From Algoriphagus aquaeductus (GTDB taxonomy: Bacteria; Bacteroidota; Bacteroidia; Cytophagales; Cyclobacteriaceae): a stretch of 64,000 nt of DNA. The notes under the pieces are model-generated. The model was not told the DNA's origin. It worked only from the letters and a program-made list of their open reading frames with translations, and made no database searches. Of this stretch, positions 8,591 to 17,127 are shown piece after piece. The position numbers were made by a program, and so were the translations under genes. The number at the start of each line of letters is the position of its first letter. Within the stretch, counting starts at the first letter, position 1. The DNA is taken from positions 1 through 64,000 of the forward strand of contig NZ_QKTX01000007.1 in assembly GCF_003253485.1 (NCBI RefSeq). Direction: 5' to 3'.

Positions 8591-8633
8591 ACTGGACTCG
8601 GCCTGGTTGATGGAATTAAAATAGATTTTTATT

Positions 8634-9656
8634 CTAAGATTTGAGCAAAAGCTCCAAACTCGTACGCAAGATCCCTCCCATGTTTTGACAACTTAGAAAC
8701 TTCTCGGATTTGTAATGTTTGGCCAATTCATTTTTCAAAGACTCGACATTCTCCGTTGGTGCAATTTTGTCTCGTTCCATTGTAGAGAGGATATCTTCAA
8801 TTTCCTTGTGGGAAGATTTCAACCGGGTGGCAATCAGAGCGCGCTCTTCCCGCTGGTACTGTCGCATGGATTCGGGAGTGATGATTTCCATCCCCAGTTT
8901 GATCAGCGCATTATTTTCTTTGAAGTATTGGGGCAAATAGATAGACTTTTTGCCTTCGTAGGATTGCTGATCAAAGTCAATAGCCCGAATTCGGTAGTGG
9001 GTTTCTTCAAAATCAGGTGTCACGTCCACCACAAAATTGGAGGAGTGCATATCCCCAAGCAATCGGACAAAACAACGCTCGTTGAATTTGACAAATTCTT
9101 TAGCCAATCGGATCGGATTAAGATTGGGATCGTCCATGTGTTGCCGCATAAATTTATCCCCTGGAATACCGGCAATATGCTCTTCGATCAGGGTGTCTTT
9201 ATGGACGAGGTAGCTGATTCGGTTGGGGGAAAGCAAATCCTCCAATTCCAGCCCATAGACCCTGGAAGCATCGGCACGCTTGATGTAGAAGTAGTCAAAA
9301 TTGTCATTGATCCGATTGACAATCCGGACCCGAAAAGGTTGGGTATTTCCATAGATGCACAAATCAATCCGGTCGATATAGAGGTGGTCCATCACGCTCA
9401 TATCTCCGCCGGCCTTCAGCAAGGCATAGATTTTTTTGACGTTGAGATGGATCTCCTCCCAATCACTTTGGTCATAGAATACAGTCTCCCATAGGGTATC
9501 CTGCTCCTTGGAATCATAGAGCGCGATAGAATTGGAATACCGTAGGAGCTCGTGGTAATGAATGGGAATATCAACCTCACGGCCATACTTGATCAGGTAG
9601 CGACGCAAGCCCGTTCCGATAGGGTAGATGAGCTTTTTCTTACTGATCAGAGCCAT
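8634..9656 (-). CDS. Kinase-fold protein of unknown substrate
   Basis: A 340-residue protein with features of the protein-kinase/aminoglycoside-kinase fold. GDMHSSN at 201-207 resembles the catalytic loop (HxDxxxxN type), and IDFD at 226-229 resembles the metal-binding DFG. Lys126 in YIKRADAS and the LIEEH stretch near 155-160 could be the ATP lysine and hinge. The N-terminal 100 residues are specific to it and contain no motif I recognise. It lies five bases upstream of nothing coding and shares direction with the DUF3817 gene (spacing 4 bases), so the two are probably co-transcribed. It could be a small-molecule or a protein kinase; the substrate is unknown. Confidence 0.55.
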   Translation of the reverse strand: MALISKKKLIYPIGTGLRRYLIKYGREVDIPIHYHELLRYSNSIALYDSKEQDTLWETVFYDQSDWEEIHLNVKKIYALLKAGGDMSVMDHLYIDRIDLCIYGNTQPFRVRIVNRINDNFDYFYIKRADASRVYGLELEDLLSPNRISYLVHKDTLIEEHIAGIPGDKFMRQHMDDPNLNPIRLAKEFVKFNERCFVRLLGDMHSSNFVVDVTPDFEETHYRIRAIDFDQQSYEGKKSIYLPQYFKENNALIKLGMEIITPESMRQYQREERALIATRLKSSHKEIEDILSTMERDKIAPTENVESLKNELAKHYKSEKFLSCQNMGGILRTSLELLLKS

Positions 9657-9660
9657 GAGC

Positions 9661-9972
9661 TTACAACGGGATTTGTTGGCTTTTTTTCAAGTTTCGGTCG
9701 AAAATAAAGGGCCCAAAAGGAAGAACAGAAGCTAAAAGGGCAAAAAAGGTCCGTCCAAATTCCCATTTTAGGCTTTTGGCGGTGGGGAAAACAATGTAGA
9801 TATAGACGATGAACAACAGTCCATGCACCCAACCCACATAAGTGACTGCCATTGGCATGTCAAACATGTATTTGAGCGGCATAGCTATTCCCAGAAGTAG
9901 TAAGAAGGATAGGCCTTCGATCAAGCTGATCCACTTGAATCTTCTTGCCCATTTGATTTGTTCGGTATTCAT
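9661..9972 (-). CDS. DUF3817 integral membrane protein
   Basis: The 103-residue protein has three predicted membrane helices and the DUF3817 pattern: FKWISLIEGLSFLLLL, KYMFDMP, and GWVHGLLFIVYI. The function of this family is not established. Its stop is 4 bases before the kinase-like gene, and its ATG (9972) overlaps the last codons of the upstream gene, which ends at 9969. The three genes thus look like one transcriptional unit. In many bacteria DUF3817 proteins are stand-alone; the link with a kinase-like protein may be local. Confidence 0.85.
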   Translation of the reverse strand: MNTEQIKWARRFKWISLIEGLSFLLLLGIAMPLKYMFDMPMAVTYVGWVHGLLFIVYIYIVFPTAKSLKWEFGRTFFALLASVLPFGPFIFDRNLKKSQQIPL

Positions 9973-10577
9973 TTGGTGCCGGAGCTAAGGTTAAAGAGAA
10001 TCTGGAGCGACTTCCAGAGTTTTATTTTCAGGGGTTTGTCCTCTGCTATGACCGAAAGCGCATCTGCAAACAAATACTCGGTTTCCTCCTCGGAATAAAT
10101 TTCATAGGGGTTTGCAGGAATGGCATTGATGGGGTGTTTGATCCGTCCGAATTTCAAAACTACATGAGCATTCAGCGCTTGAAATTCTTCCAGGGAGCGG
10201 TTTTCCAAATTCTCAGAAGAAATCATGCCTACTTCATTCATCGAATGTCCACAGGCATTGATCATCTTGACCAACATGTCCAAAACCTCTGGACCCAGTT
10301 CAGATTCTTCGTGAAGGATCAATATTCCTTTCGAAAAATTTCCACTCACAGGGATTGGATCCGGTTTAATTTCTTCTTTCAGTTCCTCCAGGTCTACCGT
10401 GTCTTCTTTGGCTTCTGGGTCACCGGAGAGGGAAGTATTTTCAGGAGAAAGCATCGGGATTTGATTGGGAGATTCTGCTCCTTGAAGTTCTTCTTCCAAT
10501 TTTCGTAGATCCTCAGGAATCAGATAAAGCTCTTCTTCCAAAAATGCTTTTAGATTTTCCAGACTGTCATGTTCCAT
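9969..10577 (-). CDS. Hypothetical protein; possible divergent DNA polymerase III psi (HolD-like) subunit
   Basis: The 202-residue product has an acidic, low-complexity N-terminal half (residues 1-80, many Glu and Leu) and a compact C-terminal domain. By eye the C-terminal domain follows the order of E. coli psi: a strand plus helix (GILILHEESELGPEVLDMLV), a second unit (MNEVGMISSENLE), a strand ending LKFG, then FADALSVIAEDKPLKIKLW, comparable with the psi stretch that ends RAALWQQI. This is a pattern match, not an alignment, and Bacteroidota psi proteins are poorly documented. It overlaps the DUF3817 gene by 4 bases. The alternative is a lineage-specific protein of unknown role. Confidence 0.4.
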   Translation of the reverse strand: MEHDSLENLKAFLEEELYLIPEDLRKLEEELQGAESPNQIPMLSPENTSLSGDPEAKEDTVDLEELKEEIKPDPIPVSGNFSKGILILHEESELGPEVLDMLVKMINACGHSMNEVGMISSENLENRSLEEFQALNAHVVLKFGRIKHPINAIPANPYEIYSEEETEYLFADALSVIAEDKPLKIKLWKSLQILFNLSSGTK

Positions 10578-10665
10578 GTCGGGAAATTGGCTAAAAAATG
10601 CCTGATGGCAAAAGAGAACTTTGGAAAAGGCGGATTACCCAATTTGTTTTTGCCATTCAAAATTC

Positions 10666-10699
10666 AAAAGCATGGCCAAAGAAATTCAGCCATGCTTTT
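10666..10699. terminator. Terminator downstream of the ThuA gene
   Basis: Perfect 11-bp stem (aaaagcatggc / gccatgctttt) with a 12-base loop. It lies 29 bases past the end of the minus-strand ThuA gene and in front of the 9969-10577 gene. Confidence 0.75.
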
Positions 10700-10727
10700 A
10701 TCATCCAAGTCTTTGGATGATTATCGC

Positions 10728-11654
10728 TCAGTTTTTCAGCGGGGTCTCATCACAGATTACATCTCCGGCTACATACTGCATACCATCCAGAAAGAATTTC
10801 AGTAGTTGCGGATTTTCGAAGCTTTGAGCATTATGAGATGGGGAGGCATACATCACTTTTCCTTTGCCTTCAGCGCGGATCCAGGCTACGTAGGTTTTGC
10901 CTTCGGTCAATTCTTGGCCTTTTCTTTGGTTTTTGATCTCGGCATTGTTGAAATAAAGGAGCGGTTTAAAGTTTTGTTCTGCATAGGCGTTTTTGTAGAA
11001 ATAAGGCTCATCAATATGGCTGAAGCCTCCGGCAGGGAAAGCGGAAACCAAAGGATGATCAGCGTCTTCCAAATATACTTGGAATGACTGCTGAGGGGGG
11101 TGATAATCAAAACTCGCTCCGACCAGCCGGCTAAATGCCCAAGAATTATTCTGGGTAGTCACAGCCCCATGGAGCAACATCAGCCCTCCGCCTTTCTTGA
11201 CGTAGTTCAGAAGATTGGACTCGAGTTCCTGGGCTTTTTTCATCAGGGTGACAGAATCGGCATTGGAATCAGCTCTTAGCTTATCCCAAAACAGGTTTCG
11301 GTGATCTGGCCTGGAACAGGTGTTGTTGAGGATGATGGCATCGTATTTTTTCAGGTTTTTGGATTCAAACTCCGAGATGTCCTTGCTTCCTGTCACCGTG
11401 AATGCCCCGCTTTTTTCTCCGATGATTTTGATCATTTCTTCCGTATGTGGGATGACCCAATGATTGAATCCGGTATGGAGAGAAAACACCAGAATTTGTT
11501 TCTTTTTCTTGGTTGGAAAAGTAGGTTTCTCCGGTGCCAAGGAATGGATTTTACCTTTCCATTCATGGTCTAACGTGACTTCTGGAAGGCTTTGTGAATG
11601 GGCAAACTGTACGAAAAACAAGAAAACGATTCCGTAGAAAATATTCCTCTTCAT
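10728..11654 (-). CDS. ThuA-like domain protein, secreted
   Basis: The 308-residue protein has a signal peptide (MKRNIFYGIVFLFFVQFAHSQ) and then a ThuA/glutamine-amidotransferase-like fold: ILVFSLHTGFNHW, YDAIILNNTC, and GGGLMLLHGAVT. ThuA proteins are linked with trehalose and other disaccharide use through 3-keto intermediates, but the reaction is not defined. The start at 11654 is chosen because it gives a clean signal peptide; the ATG at 11720 would hide it behind 22 polar residues. It is divergent from the DUF6807 gene, with 81 bases between, and its company (DUF6807, Gfo/Idh/MocA) is the usual one in Bacteroidota. Confidence 0.85.
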   Translation of the reverse strand: MKRNIFYGIVFLFFVQFAHSQSLPEVTLDHEWKGKIHSLAPEKPTFPTKKKKQILVFSLHTGFNHWVIPHTEEMIKIIGEKSGAFTVTGSKDISEFESKNLKKYDAIILNNTCSRPDHRNLFWDKLRADSNADSVTLMKKAQELESNLLNYVKKGGGLMLLHGAVTTQNNSWAFSRLVGASFDYHPPQQSFQVYLEDADHPLVSAFPAGGFSHIDEPYFYKNAYAEQNFKPLLYFNNAEIKNQRKGQELTEGKTYVAWIRAEGKGKVMYASPSHNAQSFENPQLLKFFLDGMQYVAGDVICDETPLKN

Positions 11655-11735
11655 GGGACTAAGGTGGGTTAATTTGGATTCTTTCATCGAGATTTTGATA
11701 TCTTCAAACTCTAAGCCCAATAACCAGAATTTTCC

Positions 11736-12704
11736 ATGCGTTTCAAAAGAAATTTCCTTTTACTGCTCGTTTTAGCCGGTTTTTTTACGCGATCGTTTTC
11801 GCAAAAAATTGATTTGAACGAGACTTCAAGTGGAGTAGATTTTCTCATTGATAATCAGAGGGTCCTGACTTATCAGACCAAGAAAGAACCGGTGCCGGCA
11901 GGAGTCAAGGAAGCATTTAGCAAGTCCGGTTTTATTCACCCGATTACTTCACCGAGCGGTCAGGTTCTCAGTAGGATACAGCCTTCAGACCATTACCATC
12001 ACTACGGGATTTGGGGTCCTTGGACCCGAGCTACCATCAGTGGGAGAGAGGTGGATTTTTGGAACTTGGGAGATGAAAAAGGAAGGGTGGATTTCTCCCA
12101 CGTGCTTTCCAAAAAGATTGCAGGAGGTGCAGCAGAACTCAATGTACGCCAACATCACATCGACCTGAAAGCCCCCGAATCGGAACGCCTTGCTATTGAA
12201 GAAGACCTTCGCATCAAAGTGAAGCCTGCTGACAAAGGTCGCTACCTAGTGGACTACACCACCACCATTTATACCAAAATCCCCGGAGGAATCTTGCTTG
12301 ATGACTACCGATACGGTGGGGGAATCGGTTTCCGTGCCACCGAACTCTGGGGAGATGACAACAGCACCATTTTAACTTCGGAAGGTCATGATCGGAAGAC
12401 AGCAGATGGTTCCAATGCCAAGTGGATCATTGTGAAGGGAAAGTCAGGCGATAAATCCGGTCAGAGCGGAATCTTATTTTTAAGTCATAACACGAATAAA
12501 GCCCATCCTGAACCCCTTCGGGTTTGGCCTGTGGGTCAATACAATGGAAAAGGCAATGTATTTATCGAATTCTGTCCGATCCGTCATGAATCCTGGGAGA
12601 TTCAGCCCAATAACCGTTACACCCTGAAATATAGAATGATTGTGTTTGACGGTGACCTCAGTGCACAAGAAGCAGAGGCTTACTGGAGAGCATTTGTCAA
12701 ATAA
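11736..12704 (+). CDS. DUF6807 (PmoA-like) family secreted protein
   Basis: The 322-residue protein has a signal peptide (RNFLLLLVLAGFFTRSFSQ) and the pattern of DUF6807: FIHPITSPSGQVLSRIQPSD followed by HYHHYGIWGPW near residue 85, and WGDDN near 205. The histidine cluster HYHHYG suggests metal or sugar binding. Some database entries name it PmoA after a supposed methane-oxygenase relation, which I consider misleading. It is the first of three plus-strand genes (12704 to 12730 is a 25-base gap) and probably acts in the periplasm on a sugar handled by the downstream Gfo/Idh/MocA proteins. Confidence 0.85.
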   Translation: MRFKRNFLLLLVLAGFFTRSFSQKIDLNETSSGVDFLIDNQRVLTYQTKKEPVPAGVKEAFSKSGFIHPITSPSGQVLSRIQPSDHYHHYGIWGPWTRATISGREVDFWNLGDEKGRVDFSHVLSKKIAGGAAELNVRQHHIDLKAPESERLAIEEDLRIKVKPADKGRYLVDYTTTIYTKIPGGILLDDYRYGGGIGFRATELWGDDNSTILTSEGHDRKTADGSNAKWIIVKGKSGDKSGQSGILFLSHNTNKAHPEPLRVWPVGQYNGKGNVFIEFCPIRHESWEIQPNNRYTLKYRMIVFDGDLSAQEAEAYWRAFVK

Positions 12705-12729
12705 CCCCTAATAACCCGTCTATCTAGCT

Positions 12730-14100
12730 ATGGAAAGAAGAGACTTTATGAAAAAAACCGCACTCGCAACGGCTGCTTTTGGTATTCCAACCATTGTTCC
12801 CGCTTCAGTCTTTGGCAAAAATGCGCCAAGTAATAAAATCAACATCGGACAAATCGGATGTGGACGGATTGCAAGAGAACATGATTTACCGGGGACCTGG
12901 AGGCATGAGGTGGCTCGAATCGTAGCCGTATCCGATGTAGACAGCAAACGGATGGCCGACGGAAAAAAGCTCATCGAGGACTACTATACCAAAAAAATGG
13001 GGAGTCCCTACCTCGACGTAAAACAATACGGAGACTATCGCGAAATGCTGCTTAACAAAGACATCGATGCGGTAATCATTTCTACGCCTGACCATTGGCA
13101 TTCCCAGCCTGCGATGGAAGCAGCCTTGGCCGGTAAGCATATTTATGTGCAAAAACCCACTTCTCTGACCATCAAGGAAGGACGTCAGCTCGTGAATGTG
13201 GTCAATCAAACAGGAGTGGTTCTTCAGCTGGGGACACAGCAGCGCTCGAGTGAGCAGTTTAGAGTGGCCGCTGAATTGGTTAGAAACGGAAGAATCGGAA
13301 AACTTCATACGGTCAAGATCGGTCTCCCGGGAGATCCCGCCGGACCGGATGCTCCAGCCATGCCGGTTCCAGCAAATCTGAACTTTGACATGTGGTTGGG
13401 TTCTACTCCGGAAATACCATACACCGAAATCGGAGTTCACCCTCAAAATGACTATAGCCGTCCGGGATGGTTGAGACATGAAAACTACGGGGCCGGAATG
13501 ATTACCGGCTGGGGGCAGCACCATTTTGATTCCGCCGCTTGGGGGATGGATACCGAACTGACCGGACCTCGATACATCGAGGCGGTGGCGGAGTTTCCAA
13601 GAGCTGGTTTCTGGAATGTCCATGGAGACTTTATGGTCAAAGCAGAATATGACAATGGGATAGTCATGCTTACCTCGGGTGGATACCCAAATGGCATTCG
13701 CTATGAAGGGACCGAAGGATGGATTTGGGTATCAAGAGGGAATTATGTGGCTTCCGCTTCAGATCCTGTGGCGCAAGGAAATAATGCGAAAGCCTTGGAC
13801 GCTTCTGATCCCAAAATCCTTCAATCTGTCATCGGTGAAAATGAGATTAGACTGACCCGAAGCAACGAACACCATGGCAACTGGCTGGATGCGATCCAGG
13901 GAAAAACAGAACTTCTTTCTCCTGTGGAGATTGGACATCGGGCCTGTTCCGTATGTCTGATCAGTCATGTAGCAATGAAAGTGGGAAGAAAACTCGAATG
14001 GGATCCAGCGAAAGAGCAATTTGTCAATGATGCGGAAGCCAATTCACATCTAAGCAGGCCACAGCGCAGACCTTGGGGAACGGATTATGTGAAGGTCTGA
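12730..14100 (+). CDS. Gfo/Idh/MocA family oxidoreductase with Tat signal
   Basis: The 456-residue protein begins MERRDFMKKTALATAAFG, a twin-arginine export signal, so it should be folded with its NAD(P) cofactor before export to the periplasm. The Rossmann start is INIGQIGCGRIA, and the usual EKP of the family appears as QKP in HIYVQKPTSLTIKEG. The C-terminal alpha/beta domain holds WLGSTPEIPY and GWGQHH. Relatives oxidise or reduce sugars and inositols, some being glycosidases with a bound NAD. It lies 25 bases after DUF6807 and 124 before the next oxidoreductase. Confidence 0.9.
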   Translation: MERRDFMKKTALATAAFGIPTIVPASVFGKNAPSNKINIGQIGCGRIAREHDLPGTWRHEVARIVAVSDVDSKRMADGKKLIEDYYTKKMGSPYLDVKQYGDYREMLLNKDIDAVIISTPDHWHSQPAMEAALAGKHIYVQKPTSLTIKEGRQLVNVVNQTGVVLQLGTQQRSSEQFRVAAELVRNGRIGKLHTVKIGLPGDPAGPDAPAMPVPANLNFDMWLGSTPEIPYTEIGVHPQNDYSRPGWLRHENYGAGMITGWGQHHFDSAAWGMDTELTGPRYIEAVAEFPRAGFWNVHGDFMVKAEYDNGIVMLTSGGYPNGIRYEGTEGWIWVSRGNYVASASDPVAQGNNAKALDASDPKILQSVIGENEIRLTRSNEHHGNWLDAIQGKTELLSPVEIGHRACSVCLISHVAMKVGRKLEWDPAKEQFVNDAEANSHLSRPQRRPWGTDYVKV

Positions 14101-14224
14101 AAGCTTAAGTCATAAAAAAGAAGTCAGGTAGCTGAAAAAAGTAGTCTTTAATTTTCTAGCCTTTGGCTAGGAAAACAGCTAATTCTTTAAAATCAGATTA
14201 AACTCAGTACCATTTTACAATAAC

Positions 14225-15598
14225 ATGATATCCAAAAACTATATTTCAGGGGCCATTTTGGCCCTTTTTATCGCCAGTTGCAACCCAAAAGAAATGAATA
14301 CCGGAGATATTGAATCAAGTTCAAAAGTAACGGTTATGACCTTGGATCCCGGGCACTTTCATGCCGGATTGATCCATAAGTCCATGTATCCTGATGTGGA
14401 TTCGACGGTTTACATTTTTGCTCCGGAAGGAGCCGAGCTCAAAGATCACCTCAATCGACTAGCCTATTACAACAGCCGAACAGAGAATCCAACAGCCTGG
14501 AATTTGGAAGTGTACACCGGGGCGGATTACCTCCAAAAGATGATTTCCCAAAAGCCCGGAAATGTGATGATGGTAGCTGGCAAAAACGATGTGAAGATCG
14601 ATTATATCCTGTCTGCAGTGGAAAATGGTGTCCATGTCTATGCTGACAAACCTTTGGTGATCAATCCTGAAGGCTTTAAAAAACTCCTGACTGCCTTCCA
14701 AACCGCCAAGGACAAGAACCTGCTTCTTTACGATATTATGACGGAGCGGTTTGAAATCACCACCTTGCTTCAGCGGGAGCTATCGATGATTCCGGAAGTT
14801 TTTGGAACCCTGGAAGACGGCACCCCTGAGGATCCGGCGATTTCCAAGGTCTCGGTTCACCATTTTTTCAAATATGTTTCAGGCTTGCCTTTGGTTCGTC
14901 CGGATTGGTTTTTTGATGTGGAAAAAGAGGGGACAGGGATCGTGGACGTAACCACACACCTGGTGGATTTGATTCAATGGGAGGCCTTTCCGGACCAGAT
15001 TTTGGATACCACTGATGTAAAAATGAACACGGCAAGACTTTGGACTACAGCATTGACGGCGGATGAATTTACGCAAGTGACCGGAAAACCCGCTTTCTCA
15101 GATTTCTTGCAGAAAAATGTCAAAAACGGCAAACTGGAAGTCTTGAGTAATGGAGAGATGAATTATACGCTGAAGGGTAAGCATGCTCAGGTTAGCGTGA
15201 TTTGGAATTATCAGGCTCCTGAGGGAGCAGGGGATACCCATTACAGCATGATGAGAGGTACCAAAGCCAATTTGATCATCCGTCAAGGCAAGGAGGAAAA
15301 TTACCGTCCGGCTTTGTATGTCAAGCTGATCAGTTCGGGAATTGGGGATTTGGAAAATGCGGTAAAGCAAAAGCTCCAAGCCAAGTATCCCGGAATCGAC
15401 CTGAAGCCTATGCCTTCAGGTGAATATCAAGTAATGATTCCCGATAGCTACCACAATGGGCATGAGGCACATTTCGCCCAAGTCACGGAGAAGTTTTTGG
15501 AGTATTTCAAAATGGGAACCATGCCAGCTTGGGAAGTTCCTAATATGATTACCAAATACTACACCACTATCAAGGCCTATGAATTGGCAGTGAAATAG
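14225..15598 (+). CDS. Gfo/Idh/MocA-like lipoprotein with altered nucleotide site
   Basis: The 457-residue protein has a lipoprotein signal peptide (lipobox FIASC, Cys19). The mature N-terminus reads KVTVMTLDPGHFHAGL, where a standard Gfo/Idh/MocA protein would have a GxGxxG Rossmann loop. The rest is clearly related: MMVAGKNDVKIDYI, then VYADKPLVINPEG (DKP in place of EKP), and a C-terminal domain with HHFFKYVSGLPLVRPDWFFD. It matches a Bacteroidota group annotated as putative oxidoreductases. Whether it binds NAD(P) is doubtful. It is the last gene of the DUF6807-led unit and a terminator hairpin follows. Confidence 0.8.
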   Translation: MISKNYISGAILALFIASCNPKEMNTGDIESSSKVTVMTLDPGHFHAGLIHKSMYPDVDSTVYIFAPEGAELKDHLNRLAYYNSRTENPTAWNLEVYTGADYLQKMISQKPGNVMMVAGKNDVKIDYILSAVENGVHVYADKPLVINPEGFKKLLTAFQTAKDKNLLLYDIMTERFEITTLLQRELSMIPEVFGTLEDGTPEDPAISKVSVHHFFKYVSGLPLVRPDWFFDVEKEGTGIVDVTTHLVDLIQWEAFPDQILDTTDVKMNTARLWTTALTADEFTQVTGKPAFSDFLQKNVKNGKLEVLSNGEMNYTLKGKHAQVSVIWNYQAPEGAGDTHYSMMRGTKANLIIRQGKEENYRPALYVKLISSGIGDLENAVKQKLQAKYPGIDLKPMPSGEYQVMIPDSYHNGHEAHFAQVTEKFLEYFKMGTMPAWEVPNMITKYYTTIKAYELAVK

Positions 15599-15620
15599 GG
15601 AAAGATCAGAAACCTTAAGT

Positions 15621-15656
15621 AGGCTGGATAGGTTAATTAACTATCCAGCCTTTTTT
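15621..15656 (+). terminator. Terminator after the Gfo/Idh/MocA unit, abutting the next start codon
   Basis: Stem aggctggatag / ctatccagcct, 9-base loop, T-run 15651-15656. The ATG of the next gene is at 15657, directly after the last T. Confidence 0.85.
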
Positions 15657-17063
15657 ATGCAAACTGATTCAATCCCTGCTTCCAAAAAACTGACTGTCGC
15701 CATCGCAGGCGCAGGAGGATACATTGGGAGTTGGTTTATTGAAAGGTTCAGGGAAAAATACCACCTCATCGGACTGAGCCGTCGGCTAGTCAAATCCAAT
15801 CCTTATCCAGAAGTGGAATGGCGTCAGGTCGAACTTTACTCCATTACCTCTACCGTGGAAGCTTTGAAAGGGGTGGATGTGGCCATTTACCTGGTTCATT
15901 CGATGAATGCCTCCACCCGACTCAATCAGGGAAGTTTTGAGGATACGGATTTACTGTTGGCGGATAATTTCAGCAGAGCAGCAGCGCTCAATGAGGTCAA
16001 GCAAATCATTTATATCGGAGGCTTACTTCCTGATGAGCCTGAGGAAAAACTATCCCGACATCTCAAAAGTCGCTTGGAGGTCGAGCAAACGCTGGGCTCC
16101 CGGAAATCCAAACTCACAGCGATCAGAGCCTCCATCATAGTAGGCCCGGGAGGTTCGAGTTTTGATATGATCAAAAATTTGGTCACTAAACTTCCTGTAC
16201 TGATGTGTCCCAAGTGGACCGAATCTTTGACTCAACCCATTTCCTTGAGGGAAACCCTGGAGATTTTGGACTCCTGTATTGCTAACCCCAATGTCTTTCA
16301 CAAGGTCATCGAGATCGGAAGTCCGGAAATAATGAGCTACCGAGACATGCTGGAAAGAACTGCTCAGGTGATGGGAAAAAAGAGGTTGGTATTTTCTGTT
16401 CCTGTTTTTTCCTTGGGATTGTCCAAGTTTTGGGTGGGATTATTCGGAGACAGTCCTCCCCAATTGGTTTCACCATTGGTTGAAAGTCTAAGGCATACCC
16501 TGGTTGTCAATCCTGAAAAAAGTTTTGTGGAGAAACAGATCGACTATCTCCGGTTTGAGGATTCGGTAAGGGAAGCCTTAATCCAATATGAGAAGCCCAA
16601 TTTGCCCTCTTTTTATAAGAAGAAGGGAGTCAAAAATACCGTTCGTTCTATTCAGCGGATGCCCAATATGGGAAGAAACTCGGCCCTTTGGGTAGCTAAT
16701 CGCTATGCCATTTGGCTTCCTTCGTTCTTTAGATTTATCATTCGTGGAAAAGTCAATGATCGGGGTGACTTGGGCTTTCATTTGCTTTGGGACAAGAAAC
16801 CCATGCTCCAACTCACTCAAATACCCGATAGAAGTGATCAGCAAAGGCAGCTTTTTTACATTACCGGAGGTTGGTTGGTCAAGCGGTTTGACTATGGGTG
16901 GCTGGAATTCAGGGAGGTATTGGATAGTCGGTATATCATTTCTGCCATCCATGAATTTGTGCCCCGCTTGCCTTGGTTTTTGTATATCAATACTCAGGCT
17001 AAAATGCATCTTTGGGTAATGAACAGATTTAAAAGGTACTTAGAAAAAAAAGCAGCAGTTTAA
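15657..17063 (+). CDS. SDR family NAD(P)-binding protein with C-terminal DUF2867
   Basis: A 468-residue protein. Residues 11-300 form an atypical SDR/NmrA-like Rossmann domain (TVAIAGAGGYIGSWFIERF, then VAIYLVHSM, IIYIGGL, and AIRASIIVGPGGSSFDMI). The remaining third fits DUF2867 (IRGKVNDRGDLGFHLLWDK, and YITGGWLVKRFDYGWLEFRE). Such fusions are common in bacteria and are thought to act on a hydrophobic or quinone-like substrate, but no reaction is known. The start codon stands immediately after a terminator T-run with no room for a ribosome site. No other start lies before the Rossmann strand, so 15657 is kept. It precedes an aldo-keto reductase by 64 bases. Confidence 0.85.
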   Translation: MQTDSIPASKKLTVAIAGAGGYIGSWFIERFREKYHLIGLSRRLVKSNPYPEVEWRQVELYSITSTVEALKGVDVAIYLVHSMNASTRLNQGSFEDTDLLLADNFSRAAALNEVKQIIYIGGLLPDEPEEKLSRHLKSRLEVEQTLGSRKSKLTAIRASIIVGPGGSSFDMIKNLVTKLPVLMCPKWTESLTQPISLRETLEILDSCIANPNVFHKVIEIGSPEIMSYRDMLERTAQVMGKKRLVFSVPVFSLGLSKFWVGLFGDSPPQLVSPLVESLRHTLVVNPEKSFVEKQIDYLRFEDSVREALIQYEKPNLPSFYKKKGVKNTVRSIQRMPNMGRNSALWVANRYAIWLPSFFRFIIRGKVNDRGDLGFHLLWDKKPMLQLTQIPDRSDQQRQLFYITGGWLVKRFDYGWLEFREVLDSRYIISAIHEFVPRLPWFLYINTQAKMHLWVMNRFKRYLEKKAAV

Positions 17064-17127
17064 ATAATAACTGTCCCCTTTGAATATAGATCCCTGTAAC
17101 TTTAGAAGATTAAAACCAATTCACCAC

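Noticed and set aside
8715..9494. 259-codon ORF on the plus strand
   Set aside because: It is antisense to the kinase-like gene, which has catalytic motifs, and its translation (many Phe, Gln, Asp) has no recognisable features.
12886..13623. 245-codon ORF on the minus strand
   Set aside because: It lies entirely opposite the Tat-exported Gfo/Idh/MocA gene; the translation looks like an antisense shadow.
14156..14170. Small hairpin (ctagcc / ggctag) between the two Gfo/Idh/MocA genes
   Set aside because: Only a 6-bp stem with a 3-base loop and no T-run; too weak to call a terminator.
17092..17117. Promoter-like TTTG and TAACTTTA before the aldo/keto reductase
   Set aside because: The spacing is only about 14 bases, well under the usual 19-21, so it is not listed.
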